Shown one piece after another: positions 1 to 8,453 of a DNA stretch of 64,000 nt. A model generated the notes under the pieces. It was not told the DNA's origin. It saw only the letters and a list, made by a program, of their open reading frames with translations, and did not search any database. Positions within the stretch are counted from its first letter, which is position 1, and each line of letters starts with the position of its first letter. The position numbers and the translations under genes were made by a program. Source of the DNA: Anaeromyxobacter dehalogenans 2CP-C (lineage in GTDB: Bacteria; Myxococcota; Myxococcia; Myxococcales; Anaeromyxobacteraceae); the NCBI RefSeq assembly GCF_000013385.1, contig NC_007760.1, positions 3,198,001 through 3,262,000 on the forward strand. Reading direction: 5' to 3'.

Positions 1-384
1 GCCCGCGAGCGCCGCCGCCAGCCACGCCACCAGCGGCACGGTCGCGACCCCGAGCGCGACCGGCACCCACGCCCCCGCGCGCGCGACCTCCGCCTCACCG
101 GCGGCGCCGCCGCCGAGCACGAGCGCCGTCGCGGCCACCAGCTCGTCGAAGAGCGGCGGCCAGGGGACGTCGGTGCCCGCCCCGCCGCCGAGCTCGGCGT
201 CGTGCCAGGGGACCCGCGGGAAGTCCCGGGCGATCTCCTCGGCCCGGAGCAGGTGGTAGAGGCAGTCGCCGTCGAACGGCCACCCGGCAGGATCGCGGCC
301 GGCCACGCGCTCCCAGGTGGCCAGCCGCACGGCGCACGCGAGCGCGAGCACCGCCCCCCATCGCGCCATCCGGCCCGCCCGCAT
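1..384 (-). CDS. STT3-like membrane glycosyltransferase, N-terminal part (cut by window edge)
   Basis: This is the N-terminal 128 residues of a membrane protein running off the left edge. The frame reads through without stops and starts at ATG 384; a second in-frame ATG lies at 369. A hydrophobic first segment is followed by an FDGDCLYHLLRAEEI stretch, then FPRVPWHD and WPPLFDELVA. This layout, with acidic residues in the first external loop and a WPPLFD box, resembles the N-terminus of STT3/AglB oligosaccharyltransferases and related GT-C enzymes, which move glycans from a lipid carrier to protein. It sits 16 bases after the TadG-like gene and is probably the last part of the pilus operon, so pilin glycosylation is a reasonable guess. 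The family call rests on a short fragment. Confidence 0.6.
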   Translation of the reverse strand, partial: MRAGRMARWGAVLALACAVRLATWERVAGRDPAGWPFDGDCLYHLLRAEEIARDFPRVPWHDAELGGGAGTDVPWPPLFDELVAATALVLGGGAAGEAEVARAGAWVPVALGVATVPLVAWLAAALAG

Positions 385-400
385 CGCCGCCCGCCGACCG

Positions 401-1486
401 CTACCGCACGAGCATCGGGCGCAGCGGGCCGGTGCCGAACCAGCCGCAGCCGATCACGCCGGACTCGTCGTCCACCTCGTCGCAGAGGAACTCGACGTCG
501 ATGTAGGAGTTGCTGGCGCCGCCGCAGACCATGCGCACGAACCGGAACGTCGCGAAGCCGATCACCTGGTGCGTCTGGTTGAAGCGCGGCGGGCACTCGC
601 CGTCCACCACCGGCGCCCGGATCTCGAGGGGCTGCGTGCAGGTGCCCGTGGCGTCGGCCCGGCAGTAGCGATCGAAGGTCGGCTGGTTGTTCTCGGCGCC
701 GCACAGCGTGGTCGAGCCCTGCTGGCCGTTGCTGATGTTGACGAGGTCGCCCGCCTGCAGGTTCCGGCACAGCGCCCCGGAGATGATGTTGCGGTACGTC
801 TGGGTGTTGGCCGAGTCGAGCGACAGCGACGAGAGGCCGGCGGTGTCGGTGCCGTCCGGGCTGAAGTGGATGCGCAGCGTCCGGCCGCAGGCGAGCTGGT
901 ACGTGTCGGGGTCCTCGATGCCGCAGGCGAAGAACGCGAGCGGCGCGTCCGGGCACGAGTCCTCGCACGGGCCGCCGTTCACGGCGACCGCGTCGGCCCC
1001 CACGTTCATCTGGTCCGTGCTCACGAACCCGGAGAACGCCACCTCGACCGCGTTCGCCCGAGCGGCCTCTCGCCCGGCGCGCACGAGCACGGCGTTCACC
1101 CGGCGCGCGTCCTGCTCGGTCGCGATGGGGCTCACCGGCGTGAACGCCGTGGCGGGATCCGAGGAGAACGGATCCCAGTGCCCCGGGATCACGTCGGTCG
1201 CCGGCGTGATCTCCACCGGCATGGAGCGGTCGGTGATGTGCCGCTCGGTGAACTCGCTCGCCAGCGCGCCCGGCCTCCCCGCGAGCAGCGGGGCGAGGGT
1301 CCCGTCCAGCTCGGCGGCGCCCGCCAGCGCGCCGGCGTCCACCGCGCTCTGCAGCTGGCCGCGCACCGCCCGGCTGTGCCCCACGTTGAGCGCGAGCGCC
1401 AGGAACGCGCCCAGCACCACCACGACGATGGCGACCAGCACCGCCGTGACGCCGCGCTCGCCCCGCCTCGGGTCCGGACGTGCCAT
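401..1486 (-). CDS. tadG: TadG-like Flp pilus assembly protein
   Basis: A 361-residue protein. A basic N-terminus (RRGERG) leads into one membrane segment at about residues 14-36 and then VGHSRAVRGQLQSAVDAGALAGAAEL. This is the typical start of TadE/TadG-like minor pilins, which are anchored in the inner membrane and help build or tip Flp pili. The rest is a periplasmic domain with several cysteines (about residues 165-260) that could form disulfides; no von Willebrand domain was recognised. It is the penultimate gene of the tad operon, 9 bases after the small lipoprotein gene. The family is clear from the N-terminus and context; the exact role of the large C-terminal domain is not. Confidence 0.8.
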   Translation of the reverse strand: MARPDPRRGERGVTAVLVAIVVVVLGAFLALALNVGHSRAVRGQLQSAVDAGALAGAAELDGTLAPLLAGRPGALASEFTERHITDRSMPVEITPATDVIPGHWDPFSSDPATAFTPVSPIATEQDARRVNAVLVRAGREAARANAVEVAFSGFVSTDQMNVGADAVAVNGGPCEDSCPDAPLAFFACGIEDPDTYQLACGRTLRIHFSPDGTDTAGLSSLSLDSANTQTYRNIISGALCRNLQAGDLVNISNGQQGSTTLCGAENNQPTFDRYCRADATGTCTQPLEIRAPVVDGECPPRFNQTHQVIGFATFRFVRMVCGGASNSYIDVEFLCDEVDDESGVIGCGWFGTGPLRPMLVR

Positions 1487-1495
1487 GCGGCCCTC

Positions 1496-1810
1496 CTAGT
1501 TGCCCGGGACGGACGGCGCCGGCCGCGCCGCCGCGCCGGCCTTCTGCGGGGCGACGATCAGCAGCTGCGGCTCCTGCTCCGGCCGCTCGCCCTTCGGGGA
1601 CAGGCTGTTCCGGTACGACGCCGCGATGATCGCGGCCTCCTGCGAGTCCAGGCCAGGGGCCGGGTCCACCGGTCCGCGCGCGGGCGCGGCCCGCTGCCCG
1701 CCGAAGGCGGCGCGGTACGCGACGCCGTGCGTGGGGGTGATGGTCCTGCGCCCCCCGCACCCGGCCAGCGCGACGGCCAGACAGACCACGGTGATCTTCG
1801 CTGCCCTCAT
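1496..1810 (-). CDS. small lipoprotein of the tad operon
   Basis: A 104-residue protein with a signal peptide ending in a lipobox (LAGC, Cys18), so a predicted lipoprotein. The mature part is rich in Pro, Ala and Gly with no recognised domain. It lies between the TPR lipoprotein gene (1 base apart) and tadG (9 bases apart) on the same strand and must be cotranscribed with the pilus genes. Small lipoproteins such as TadD and other pilotin-like factors occur in Tad loci and assist the secretin, but no sequence evidence assigns this one that job. Confidence 0.75.
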   Translation of the reverse strand: MRAAKITVVCLAVALAGCGGRRTITPTHGVAYRAAFGGQRAAPARGPVDPAPGLDSQEAAIIAASYRNSLSPKGERPEQEPQLLIVAPQKAGAAARPAPSVPGN

Positions 1811-1811
1811 G

Positions 1812-2585
1812 TCACCCTCCTCCCGCGACCGGCCCGGTCGCCACGTCCGGCGGCAGCTCGCGGCCGAGCGCCCCGGCCACGTCCACCAAGTTCGCCCGGG
1901 CCCGTGCCAGGCCGGGGTCCAGCCGCACCGCCGCGAGGTACGCGTCGTAGGCCGGCGCGAGCAGCCCCGCCGCCTCGTACGCGACCCCGAGGTTGTTGCG
2001 CGCCTCCGCCGGCGGCTCGGCGAGATCGAACTGCTGCGCCGCCCGGGTGAAGTCGCCGGCGCGCGCGTAGGCGAACCCGAGGTTGGTCCGGGCCCGCCGG
2101 AGCGTGGGCTCGATCTCCACGGCCTTGCGGAGCGCCCCCAGCGCCTTGTCGTTTCGCCCTCGGGCGAACAGCGCGAACCCGTAGTCGTTCCAGTAGGACG
2201 CGTTGCGCGGCGCGAGCTCGAGCGCCTTGCGGTGGTGCCGCTCGCCCTGGTCGTACCGACCGTCCACGTCGTGGAGCACGGCGAGCGCGGCGTGCGCCGG
2301 GGCGTGGCGGCCGTCGAGCCGGAGCGCGTGCTCGAAGTCGGCGCGCGCCTCCTCGTGCACGCCCCGCTCGCGCAGCGCGACGCCGCGCAGGGTGAGGCTC
2401 TCGGCGCAGGGACCGGCGCTCGCGTGGTAGCGATCGAGCGCGAGCAGCGCGTCGTTCCAGGCGCGGTGCTCGATCATCGCCCGGGCCACCGCCAGCCGCG
2501 CCTCGTCGAGCGGCCGGTTCCGCGAACCGGCGCGGGCGCACGCGCACAGCGCGAGCAGCGTGACCAGGCCAGCGCGGCGGATCAT
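1812..2585 (-). CDS. tadD: TPR-repeat lipoprotein (TadD-like)
   Basis: A 257-residue protein. Residues 1-16 (MIRRAGLVTLLALCAC) look like a lipoprotein signal with Cys16 as the acylated residue. Several tetratricopeptide repeats follow, recognisable by motifs such as ALAVLHDVDGRYDQGERHHRKALELAP, YWNDYGFALFARGRNDKALGALRKAVEIEP and NNLGVAYEAAGLLAPAYDAYLAAVRLDP. TadD proteins are TPR lipoproteins of Tad pilus systems that act as scaffolds, probably for the outer-membrane secretin. The ATG at 2585 overlaps the stop of tadC by four bases (ATGA), which supports this start and translational coupling. Confidence 0.8.
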   Translation of the reverse strand: MIRRAGLVTLLALCACARAGSRNRPLDEARLAVARAMIEHRAWNDALLALDRYHASAGPCAESLTLRGVALRERGVHEEARADFEHALRLDGRHAPAHAALAVLHDVDGRYDQGERHHRKALELAPRNASYWNDYGFALFARGRNDKALGALRKAVEIEPTLRRARTNLGFAYARAGDFTRAAQQFDLAEPPAEARNNLGVAYEAAGLLAPAYDAYLAAVRLDPGLARARANLVDVAGALGRELPPDVATGPVAGGG

Positions 2586-3502
2586 CGCCCACCTCCCAGC
2601 AAGGGGAACAGGCGCTCGGCCATGTTGACCACCGCCGGCCCGAGCACCACCGCGAACACGCAGGGCAGGATGCAGAGGACGAGCGGGAGCGACATCTTCA
2701 CCGACACGTAGGCGGCCTTCTCCTCGGCGCGGTGCATCCGCCGGATGCGGATCCCCTCCGCCTGGATGCGGAGCGCGGCGCCCACGCTGGTCCCGAACAG
2801 CTCCGTCTGCGCGAGCGTGGCGGAGAGCGATCGCAGCTCGGGGGCGCCGGTGCGCTCGGCCATGCGCCGGAACGCCGAGATGCGGGCGATGCCTGCCTTC
2901 ACCTCCAGGAACACCAGGCGCAGCTCCTTCGAGAGCAGCGGGTGCGCCAGCGCGACCTCGTCCGAGACGCGCTGCAGCGCGGAGTCGAGCCCGAGGCCGG
3001 CCTCGACGCAGGTCACCAGGAGGTCGAGCGCGTCCGGCAGCGACCGGTCGAGCTGGGTCTGCCGCGCCTGGACGCGGGCGCGGAGCCAGAGGTTGGGCAG
3101 GAAGAACGCGAGCCCGGTGATCAGGGCGGCCGCGGGCAGGCCCGTCCGCACCGGCTCGGTCCGGAGCGCGTTCAGGGCGGCGAAGGCGGCCAGGGCCCCC
3201 ACCGCCAGCGCCACCTTCGCCGCGACGAAGCCCTGCGCGGCGCCGGCGCGCCGGATGCCCGCCCACACCAGCTCGCGCCGGAGGCGGGAGCCGCCGACGC
3301 CGGGCTCCTCCTCCACGGACGCGAGCCCGGGCTGCAGCTGCAGCGCCGGATCGCCGTCGAGGGCGCCGGCCGCGGTCGCCCGCAGGCGGCGGACCACGGG
3401 ATCGGCCTCGCGGCGCACCGCCGCCCACGCGCCGGCCAGCGCGCCCACGACGACCACCGCCAGGCCCCCGACCCCCCACGCCATCAGCGATTCCGCGCCC
3501 AT
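2582..3502 (-). CDS. tadC: Flp pilus inner-membrane platform protein TadC
   Basis: A 306-residue GspF-type membrane protein. It has an N-terminal membrane segment, a cytoplasmic domain, paired membrane segments near residues 105-140 and a C-terminal pair ending in PLVLCILPCVFAVVLGPAVV. The segment LPDALDLLVTCVEAGLGLDSALQRVSDE is characteristic of T2SSF-domain proteins. TadB and TadC form the inner-membrane platform on which the TadA ATPase works to extrude Flp pilin. It lies 11 bases after tadB and overlaps the following TPR gene by four bases. Confidence 0.92.
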   Translation of the reverse strand: MGAESLMAWGVGGLAVVVVGALAGAWAAVRREADPVVRRLRATAAGALDGDPALQLQPGLASVEEEPGVGGSRLRRELVWAGIRRAGAAQGFVAAKVALAVGALAAFAALNALRTEPVRTGLPAAALITGLAFFLPNLWLRARVQARQTQLDRSLPDALDLLVTCVEAGLGLDSALQRVSDEVALAHPLLSKELRLVFLEVKAGIARISAFRRMAERTGAPELRSLSATLAQTELFGTSVGAALRIQAEGIRIRRMHRAEEKAAYVSVKMSLPLVLCILPCVFAVVLGPAVVNMAERLFPLLGGGR

Positions 3503-3513
3503 GCCGCCGCCCC

Positions 3514-4476
3514 CTAGAGATCCACCTGCGTGAGGCGGTAGAGCCAGAGGAGCCCGACCACCCAGCTGACCGACGCGCCCAGGATGATCATCTGCCCCCT
3601 GGCCGTGCCCGGGAGGACCATCAGGTACTCCGGGTTCAGGATCGAGAGCGCCACCGCCACCGCGAACGGCAGCGCGCCGAGGATGACGGCGGAGGCGCGA
3701 CCCTCGCCGGTGAGCGCGCGGAGCTTGCCGTAGAAGCGGTAGCGCTGGCGGATCGTCTCGCCGATCTGGTCGAGGATCTCGGCCAGGTTGCCGCCGGTCT
3801 CGCGCTGGATCACCGCCGAGACCGCGAAGATCTTCATGTCGCCGTTGCCGGGGCAGCGCTCCGACATCTGCACCACGGCGCGCTCGAGCGTGAGGCCGAG
3901 CCGCTGCTCCTCGTAGGCCCGGGCGAACTCCACGCAGATGGGCTCCGGCATCTCGCTCGCCACCACCTGGAACGCGGAGGTGACCGCGTGCCCGGCCCGC
4001 AGCGAGCGCGCCATCATGTCGAGCGCCTCGGGCAGCTGCTCGGAGAGCTTCGCGCTGCGCTTCGCCCGCGCGGAGAGCACGCCGAGGATGGGCAGCGCGG
4101 CGCCGCCGATCGCGAGCCCGGCCACCCCGAGGCCGCCCGACGCGAGGCTGACGCCGAGGAGGGCGGCCACCGCGCCGCCCGCCAGCGTGAGCGCCCCGAG
4201 CCGCGCCACCGTCCAGCTCGAGTCCGCTTGCTCGAGGAGCCGCTCGAGGCGCCGTGCGCCGGGGACGTGCTGGAGCGCCTCCTGCAGCACCGGCCCCTTC
4301 GCGAGCCGGCCGCGGCGCAGCAGGTCCGCGTCGAGCGCGCTGCCGCGGCCGATGGTGTGCAGGCGGCGCCGCAGCTCGGCCGACCGCCGGTCGGCCAGGT
4401 AGCGCGCGAGGTGGTAGGTCGCCTCCAGGCCCGCGAAGATGGCCACCGCGGCCGCCGCGATCATCACCTCACGCAT
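3514..4476 (-). CDS. tadB: Flp pilus inner-membrane platform protein TadB
   Basis: A 320-residue protein with an N-terminal membrane segment, a basic cytoplasmic stretch, a hydrophobic pair near residues 95-130 and C-terminal membrane segments. The core LPEALDMMARSLRAGHAVTSAFQVVASEMPEP and the ERCPGNGDMKIFAVSAVIQRETGGNLAEILDQIGETIRQR block are diagnostic for the T2SSF domain of TadB/CpaG. It works with TadC as the platform of the pilus machine. Its start overlaps the end of tadA by 8 bases, indicating coupled translation. Confidence 0.92.
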   Translation of the reverse strand: MREVMIAAAAVAIFAGLEATYHLARYLADRRSAELRRRLHTIGRGSALDADLLRRGRLAKGPVLQEALQHVPGARRLERLLEQADSSWTVARLGALTLAGGAVAALLGVSLASGGLGVAGLAIGGAALPILGVLSARAKRSAKLSEQLPEALDMMARSLRAGHAVTSAFQVVASEMPEPICVEFARAYEEQRLGLTLERAVVQMSERCPGNGDMKIFAVSAVIQRETGGNLAEILDQIGETIRQRYRFYGKLRALTGEGRASAVILGALPFAVAVALSILNPEYLMVLPGTARGQMIILGASVSWVVGLLWLYRLTQVDL

Positions 4477-5821
4477 GGGCCGGCCCCTGGAGCCGCTCGA
4501 TGATGCGGCCCGGATCGACGCCGAACTGCGCGATGCGCGTGAGGGCGCGCGGCCGGATGCCGGTGGGCCTGAACTCGCCCAGGATCTTCCCGGTCGCGTC
4601 CACGCCGTGCTGCTCGAACCGGAACACGTCCTGCATCGTGATCGCCGCGCCCTCGGTCCCGGTGATCTCGGCGATGCTGGTGATGCGGCGGCGACCGTCC
4701 GTGCCGCGGTTGAGCTGGACGATGACGTTGAGGCCGCGCGAGATGGTCGCCCGCGTGGCGCCCTCGGAGAGCGGCACGCCGCTCATGCCGATCATCGCCT
4801 CGAGGCGCGCCAGGGCGTCGCGGGGCGTGTTCGCGTGCACGGTGGTCATCGAGCCCTCGTGGCCGGTGTTCATGGCCTGGAGCATGTCGAGGACCTCGCC
4901 GCCGCGGACCTCGCCCACCACGATGCGGTCGGGGCGCATGCGGAGCGCGTTCTTGACCAGGTCGCGCGCGAGGATCTCGCCCTTGCCCTCGATGTTGGGC
5001 GGACGGGTCTCGAGGCGGACCACGTGGCGCTGCTGGAGCTGGAGCTCGGCCGAGTCCTCGATGGTGACGATGCGCTGGTCGTCCGGGATGAAGGCGGAGA
5101 GCGCGTTGAGCAGCGTGGTCTTGCCCGCGCCGGTGCCGCCGCTGATGAGGATGTTGAGCTTCGCCTCGACGCACGCCCCCAGGAAGCCGCCGGCCTCCGT
5201 ACTCAGCGCGCCGCCGGCGAGCAGGTCCCGCATCCGGAGCGGCGTCACGCCGAAGCGCCGGATGGACACGATGGGGCCGTCGAGCGCGAGCGGCGGGATG
5301 ATCGCGTTCACGCGCGAGCCGTCGGGGAGGCGCGCGTCCACCATCGGCGACGTCTCGTCCACCCGGCGGCCGATGCGCGACACGATCCGGTTGATGATCT
5401 GCATCAGGTGCTGGTTGTCGGCGAAGCGCACCGGGGTGAGCTCGAGCCGGCCGCCGCGCTCGATGTAGACGGTCGCGTAGGTGTTCACCAGGATGTCGGA
5501 GATGGTGGGGTCGGCGAGCAGCGGCTCCAGCGGCCCGAGGCCGGTGAGCTCGTCCAGCAGTTCCTGCACCATCCGCTCGCGCTCGATCTGGTTGAGCGGG
5601 AGCTCCCGCCGCGCGATCTCGCCGGCGAGCACGTTGCGCAGCTCGTCCTGGCGCCGCTCCGGGGCGAGCTTCTCGAAGGCCTGCAGGTCGAGCGCGTCCA
5701 CGATGCGGCGGTGGAGCTCGCCCTTCAGGTCGTGGAAGTCCTGCGGCGCGGTCTCCGCCACCATCGCGTGGGAGGCGGCGGGCTCGTTCGCGCGCTGCTT
5801 GAGGCGGTCGGCGAGGCCCAC
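4469..5821 (-). CDS. tadA: Flp pilus secretion ATPase TadA/CpaF
   Basis: A 450-residue cytoplasmic ATPase that powers Flp pilus assembly. It has the N-terminal CpaF domain (ELLDELTGLGPLEPLLADPTISDILVNTY near residues 87-115), a Walker A loop GGTGAGKTT at 228-236, an Asp box with IVTIEDSAELQL, and the Walker B/His-box region PDRIVVGEVRGGEVLDMLQAMNTGHEGSMTTVHAN. All residues expected of a working GspE-superfamily ATPase are visible. The start is GTG at 5821, three bases after the tadZ stop. Length is normal for CpaF. Confidence 0.96.
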   Translation of the reverse strand: MGLADRLKQRANEPAASHAMVAETAPQDFHDLKGELHRRIVDALDLQAFEKLAPERRQDELRNVLAGEIARRELPLNQIERERMVQELLDELTGLGPLEPLLADPTISDILVNTYATVYIERGGRLELTPVRFADNQHLMQIINRIVSRIGRRVDETSPMVDARLPDGSRVNAIIPPLALDGPIVSIRRFGVTPLRMRDLLAGGALSTEAGGFLGACVEAKLNILISGGTGAGKTTLLNALSAFIPDDQRIVTIEDSAELQLQQRHVVRLETRPPNIEGKGEILARDLVKNALRMRPDRIVVGEVRGGEVLDMLQAMNTGHEGSMTTVHANTPRDALARLEAMIGMSGVPLSEGATRATISRGLNVIVQLNRGTDGRRRITSIAEITGTEGAAITMQDVFRFEQHGVDATGKILGEFRPTGIRPRALTRIAQFGVDPGRIIERLQGPAHA

Positions 5822-5824
5822 GGG

Positions 5825-6958
5825 CTACCTCCGCGCGAACATCCGGCGCAGCATGCCCGGACGGCGTCGATCCTGGTCGGCACCGGAGAGCTTGCGCGCG
5901 AGCGCCGAGACGTCGCGCGCCAGCGCCGACCGGGGCGCCTCCTCCATCACCGTCGAGCCGCGCTGCACCGCCCGGCTCGCCGAGACGAAGTCGTTGGCGA
6001 CGGTCGCCGTGACCGGCACCCCCAGCGTCTCGGCGATCACCTCGGGCGTGATGTTCGAGGCCCGCAGGCAGCGGTTCACCACGATCGCGAGCTTCGCGTC
6101 GGAGTAGCCGAGCTTGCGGAACAGCTCCACGCACCGCTGGGCGTTGCGCACCGCGGGGACCTCCTGCGTGACCACCAGCACCACCCGGTCCGCGGCGTCG
6201 AGCGCCGCGAGCGAGCGCTCGTCGAACCCGCGCAGCCCGTCGAGCACCAGGTGCTGGTAGTGCTGCCGCAGGAAGCCGATCAGCTTCTCCACCGCCGCCG
6301 CGTCCAGGTGCTCGGCCTCCTCGAGCCGCTCCTCCTGCGCCAGCACGTGCACGCCGGAGCGGTGCGCCTGCACGGACGCGTCCAGCAGGTCGCGGTCGAG
6401 CCGCCGCATGTTCGCGACCACGTCGGTGATGGTGTAGCCGCCGTGCACGTCCAGGAACGCGTTGACGTCCCCGAGCTGCAGGTCCAGGTCCACCAGGCAG
6501 GTGCGGTCGCCGCCCCGCACCAGGTCCGCCGCCACGTTCGCCGCCAGCGTGGTCGCGCCCATGCCGCCCTTGGCCGGGAAGATCGCCAGCACCTGGCCGG
6601 CGGCGACGGCGCCGTCCGGCCGCGCCAGGCTGCGCACCGCCTGCTGCAGCCGCGCGGCGTCGCCCGCCACGGCGTACTCGCGGGCGCCGGCGCGCATCGA
6701 GCGCAGGATCAGGTCGGGGTCCTTCGCCGGCCCGACCACCGCGACGCGCGCGCCGGAGGCCGCCAGGCGCGCCACCGTCGCGAACGCGCCGTCGGCGTTT
6801 CCGTTCAGGCCCACCACCGCCAGCGGCGTCCTGGCCGCGTCCTCCCCCCTCGCCGGCGCCTCGTCCACGCGCGCGAGCCGGAGGTCCCGCAGCGAGGTCA
6901 GCAGCTCCGCCTCGGCGGCGGGGGCGAGACCGGTCACGTAGATGCCCCTCTGTTCCAT
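5825..6958 (-). CDS. tadZ: Pilus localisation ATPase TadZ/CpaE
   Basis: A 377-residue MinD/ParA-type protein. The N-terminal 120 residues resemble the atypical receiver domain of CpaE/TadZ; the ATPase domain starts with the deviant Walker A FPAKGGMGATTLAANVA. The family places Tad machines at defined cell sites. ATG 6958 (MEQRGIYV) is chosen because an AGGGGGAAG ribosome-binding site lies at the right distance; the frame stays open a further 18 codons upstream. The gene follows the secretin gene by about 30 bases and precedes tadA by three. Confidence 0.9.
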   Translation of the reverse strand: MEQRGIYVTGLAPAAEAELLTSLRDLRLARVDEAPARGEDAARTPLAVVGLNGNADGAFATVARLAASGARVAVVGPAKDPDLILRSMRAGAREYAVAGDAARLQQAVRSLARPDGAVAAGQVLAIFPAKGGMGATTLAANVAADLVRGGDRTCLVDLDLQLGDVNAFLDVHGGYTITDVVANMRRLDRDLLDASVQAHRSGVHVLAQEERLEEAEHLDAAAVEKLIGFLRQHYQHLVLDGLRGFDERSLAALDAADRVVLVVTQEVPAVRNAQRCVELFRKLGYSDAKLAIVVNRCLRASNITPEVIAETLGVPVTATVANDFVSASRAVQRGSTVMEEAPRSALARDVSALARKLSGADQDRRRPGMLRRMFARR

Positions 6959-6989
6959 GGCTTCCCCCTGGACTGCGTCGCTGCCCCGG

Positions 6990-8453
6990 CTACCTGCTGT
7001 ACCCGCGCTCACCCGCGGCGCCGCGCGCGGCGCTGGCGCCGGCGCCCTTGCCGGGCTTCGGCTGCTTCACCGCCGAGCCGTCGCTCCCGAGCAGGAAGAG
7101 CGCCGCGTCGGACGGGTCGTTGTTCTCGAAGTCGGTCGGGAGCGGCGGGAGCTCGTGCGGCGCGACCGGCTTGGCGAGCCGCGCCGTCACGACCACGAGC
7201 AGCTCGGTCTCGTCGCGCTGGTAGGCCTGCGAGCGGAAGAGGGCCCCGAGGATCGGGATCGACCCGAGCACCGGGACGCGTGCGCTCTGCGAGCGCACCT
7301 TGTCGGAGATGAGGCCGGCCACCGCGAAGCTCTGGCCGTCACCCAGGCGGATGGTGGTCTCGCTCTGCCGCGAGACGAGGCCCGGGATGGTGGTGCCGCC
7401 CACGGTGACGGCGGTGGTCGGGTCGAGGTCGCTCACCTCCGCCTTCAGCCGGAGGTGGATGGCGTCGCCGATCACCGTGGGCGTGAAGCGGAGCTGGATG
7501 CCGAACTTCTTCCACTCCACGGCCGTCTGCCCGAAGGTGGACGCGAGCGGGATGGGCAGCTCGCCGCCGGCCAGGAACGCCGCCTCCTGCCCGCTCATGG
7601 CCACCAGCGTCGGCTCCGCCAGCGTCTTCGCGAGGTTGCTCTGCTCGAGCAGGTTCAGCATCACCGAGAACGGGAACTGCCCGCCCTGCGAGAGGAAGAA
7701 GCTGAACGCGTTGTTGAAGGCCGGGTTCGGCACGTCCGGCGGCATCCCGGGGCCCCACAGGCCGCGCGGGCCGGTGCCGGGGATGGCCGGGTTGGACTGC
7801 GTGTTGAGGAAGTCGCCGGGGTACGTGCGGTTCCCGGTCATCCCGCCCACGCGCTTGCCGTCGTCGGACTTGTGGAAGAAGTTGACGCCCATCTCGCGGA
7901 GCCCGGTGCGCCCCACCTCCGCGAACCGGACCTCGAGCTGCACCTGCTGCTGACCCGAGACCTGCACCAGGTTCGCCACCTTGGTCGCGTGGAGGCGGGC
8001 GACCTCGGCGACCCGCTCCGGGATGCGGACGTCGCTCACCTGGCCGGAGATCACCACCAGGTCGCCGGCCGAGGACACCTCGATCTTCTCGCCGGCGAAC
8101 AGCTCCTTCAGCTGCTTGCGGAGGCCCTCCAGGTTGCGGGTCACCTGCAGCGCGATCACCAGCGGATGGTTGTCGCGATCCCACAGCGTGAGGTCGGTGG
8201 AGCCGATCCCCTTGGCCGTGAGCAGCACCTGGTACGGGGTGACGACCTTCAGGTCGGCCACGTCGGGGTTCGCGACCGCGATCCGGCCGATCTGGTCGGA
8301 CACGACCAGGAGCCGGTTCTGCCCCGCCTCGAGGCTCATGCTGCGGGCGGCGCCGACCTCCCGGTCGATGCGCATCGTCGGGACCACGTCCTGCGCCGCG
8401 GCCGCCCGGCCCGCCACGAGCATCAGCGCCACCACCACCGCGTGCCGGCTCAC
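6990..8453 (-). CDS. cpaC: Outer-membrane secretin of the Tad pilus (CpaC/RcpA)
   Basis: A 487-residue secretin forming the outer-membrane channel for the pilus. It has a signal peptide ending in GRAAAAQDV, an N-terminal domain with ANPDVADLKVVTPYQVLLTAKGIGSTDLTLWD, a BON-like part and a C-terminal secretin domain with LAEPTLVAMSGQEAAFLAGGELPIP and VPVLGSIPILGALFRS. The start GTG 8453 overlaps the cpaB stop in a GTGA arrangement, which fixes the start and indicates coupling. It ends in a Gly/Ala-rich tail after about residue 455. Confidence 0.94.
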   Translation of the reverse strand: MSRHAVVVALMLVAGRAAAAQDVVPTMRIDREVGAARSMSLEAGQNRLLVVSDQIGRIAVANPDVADLKVVTPYQVLLTAKGIGSTDLTLWDRDNHPLVIALQVTRNLEGLRKQLKELFAGEKIEVSSAGDLVVISGQVSDVRIPERVAEVARLHATKVANLVQVSGQQQVQLEVRFAEVGRTGLREMGVNFFHKSDDGKRVGGMTGNRTYPGDFLNTQSNPAIPGTGPRGLWGPGMPPDVPNPAFNNAFSFFLSQGGQFPFSVMLNLLEQSNLAKTLAEPTLVAMSGQEAAFLAGGELPIPLASTFGQTAVEWKKFGIQLRFTPTVIGDAIHLRLKAEVSDLDPTTAVTVGGTTIPGLVSRQSETTIRLGDGQSFAVAGLISDKVRSQSARVPVLGSIPILGALFRSQAYQRDETELLVVVTARLAKPVAPHELPPLPTDFENNDPSDAALFLLGSDGSAVKQPKPGKGAGASAARGAAGERGYSR

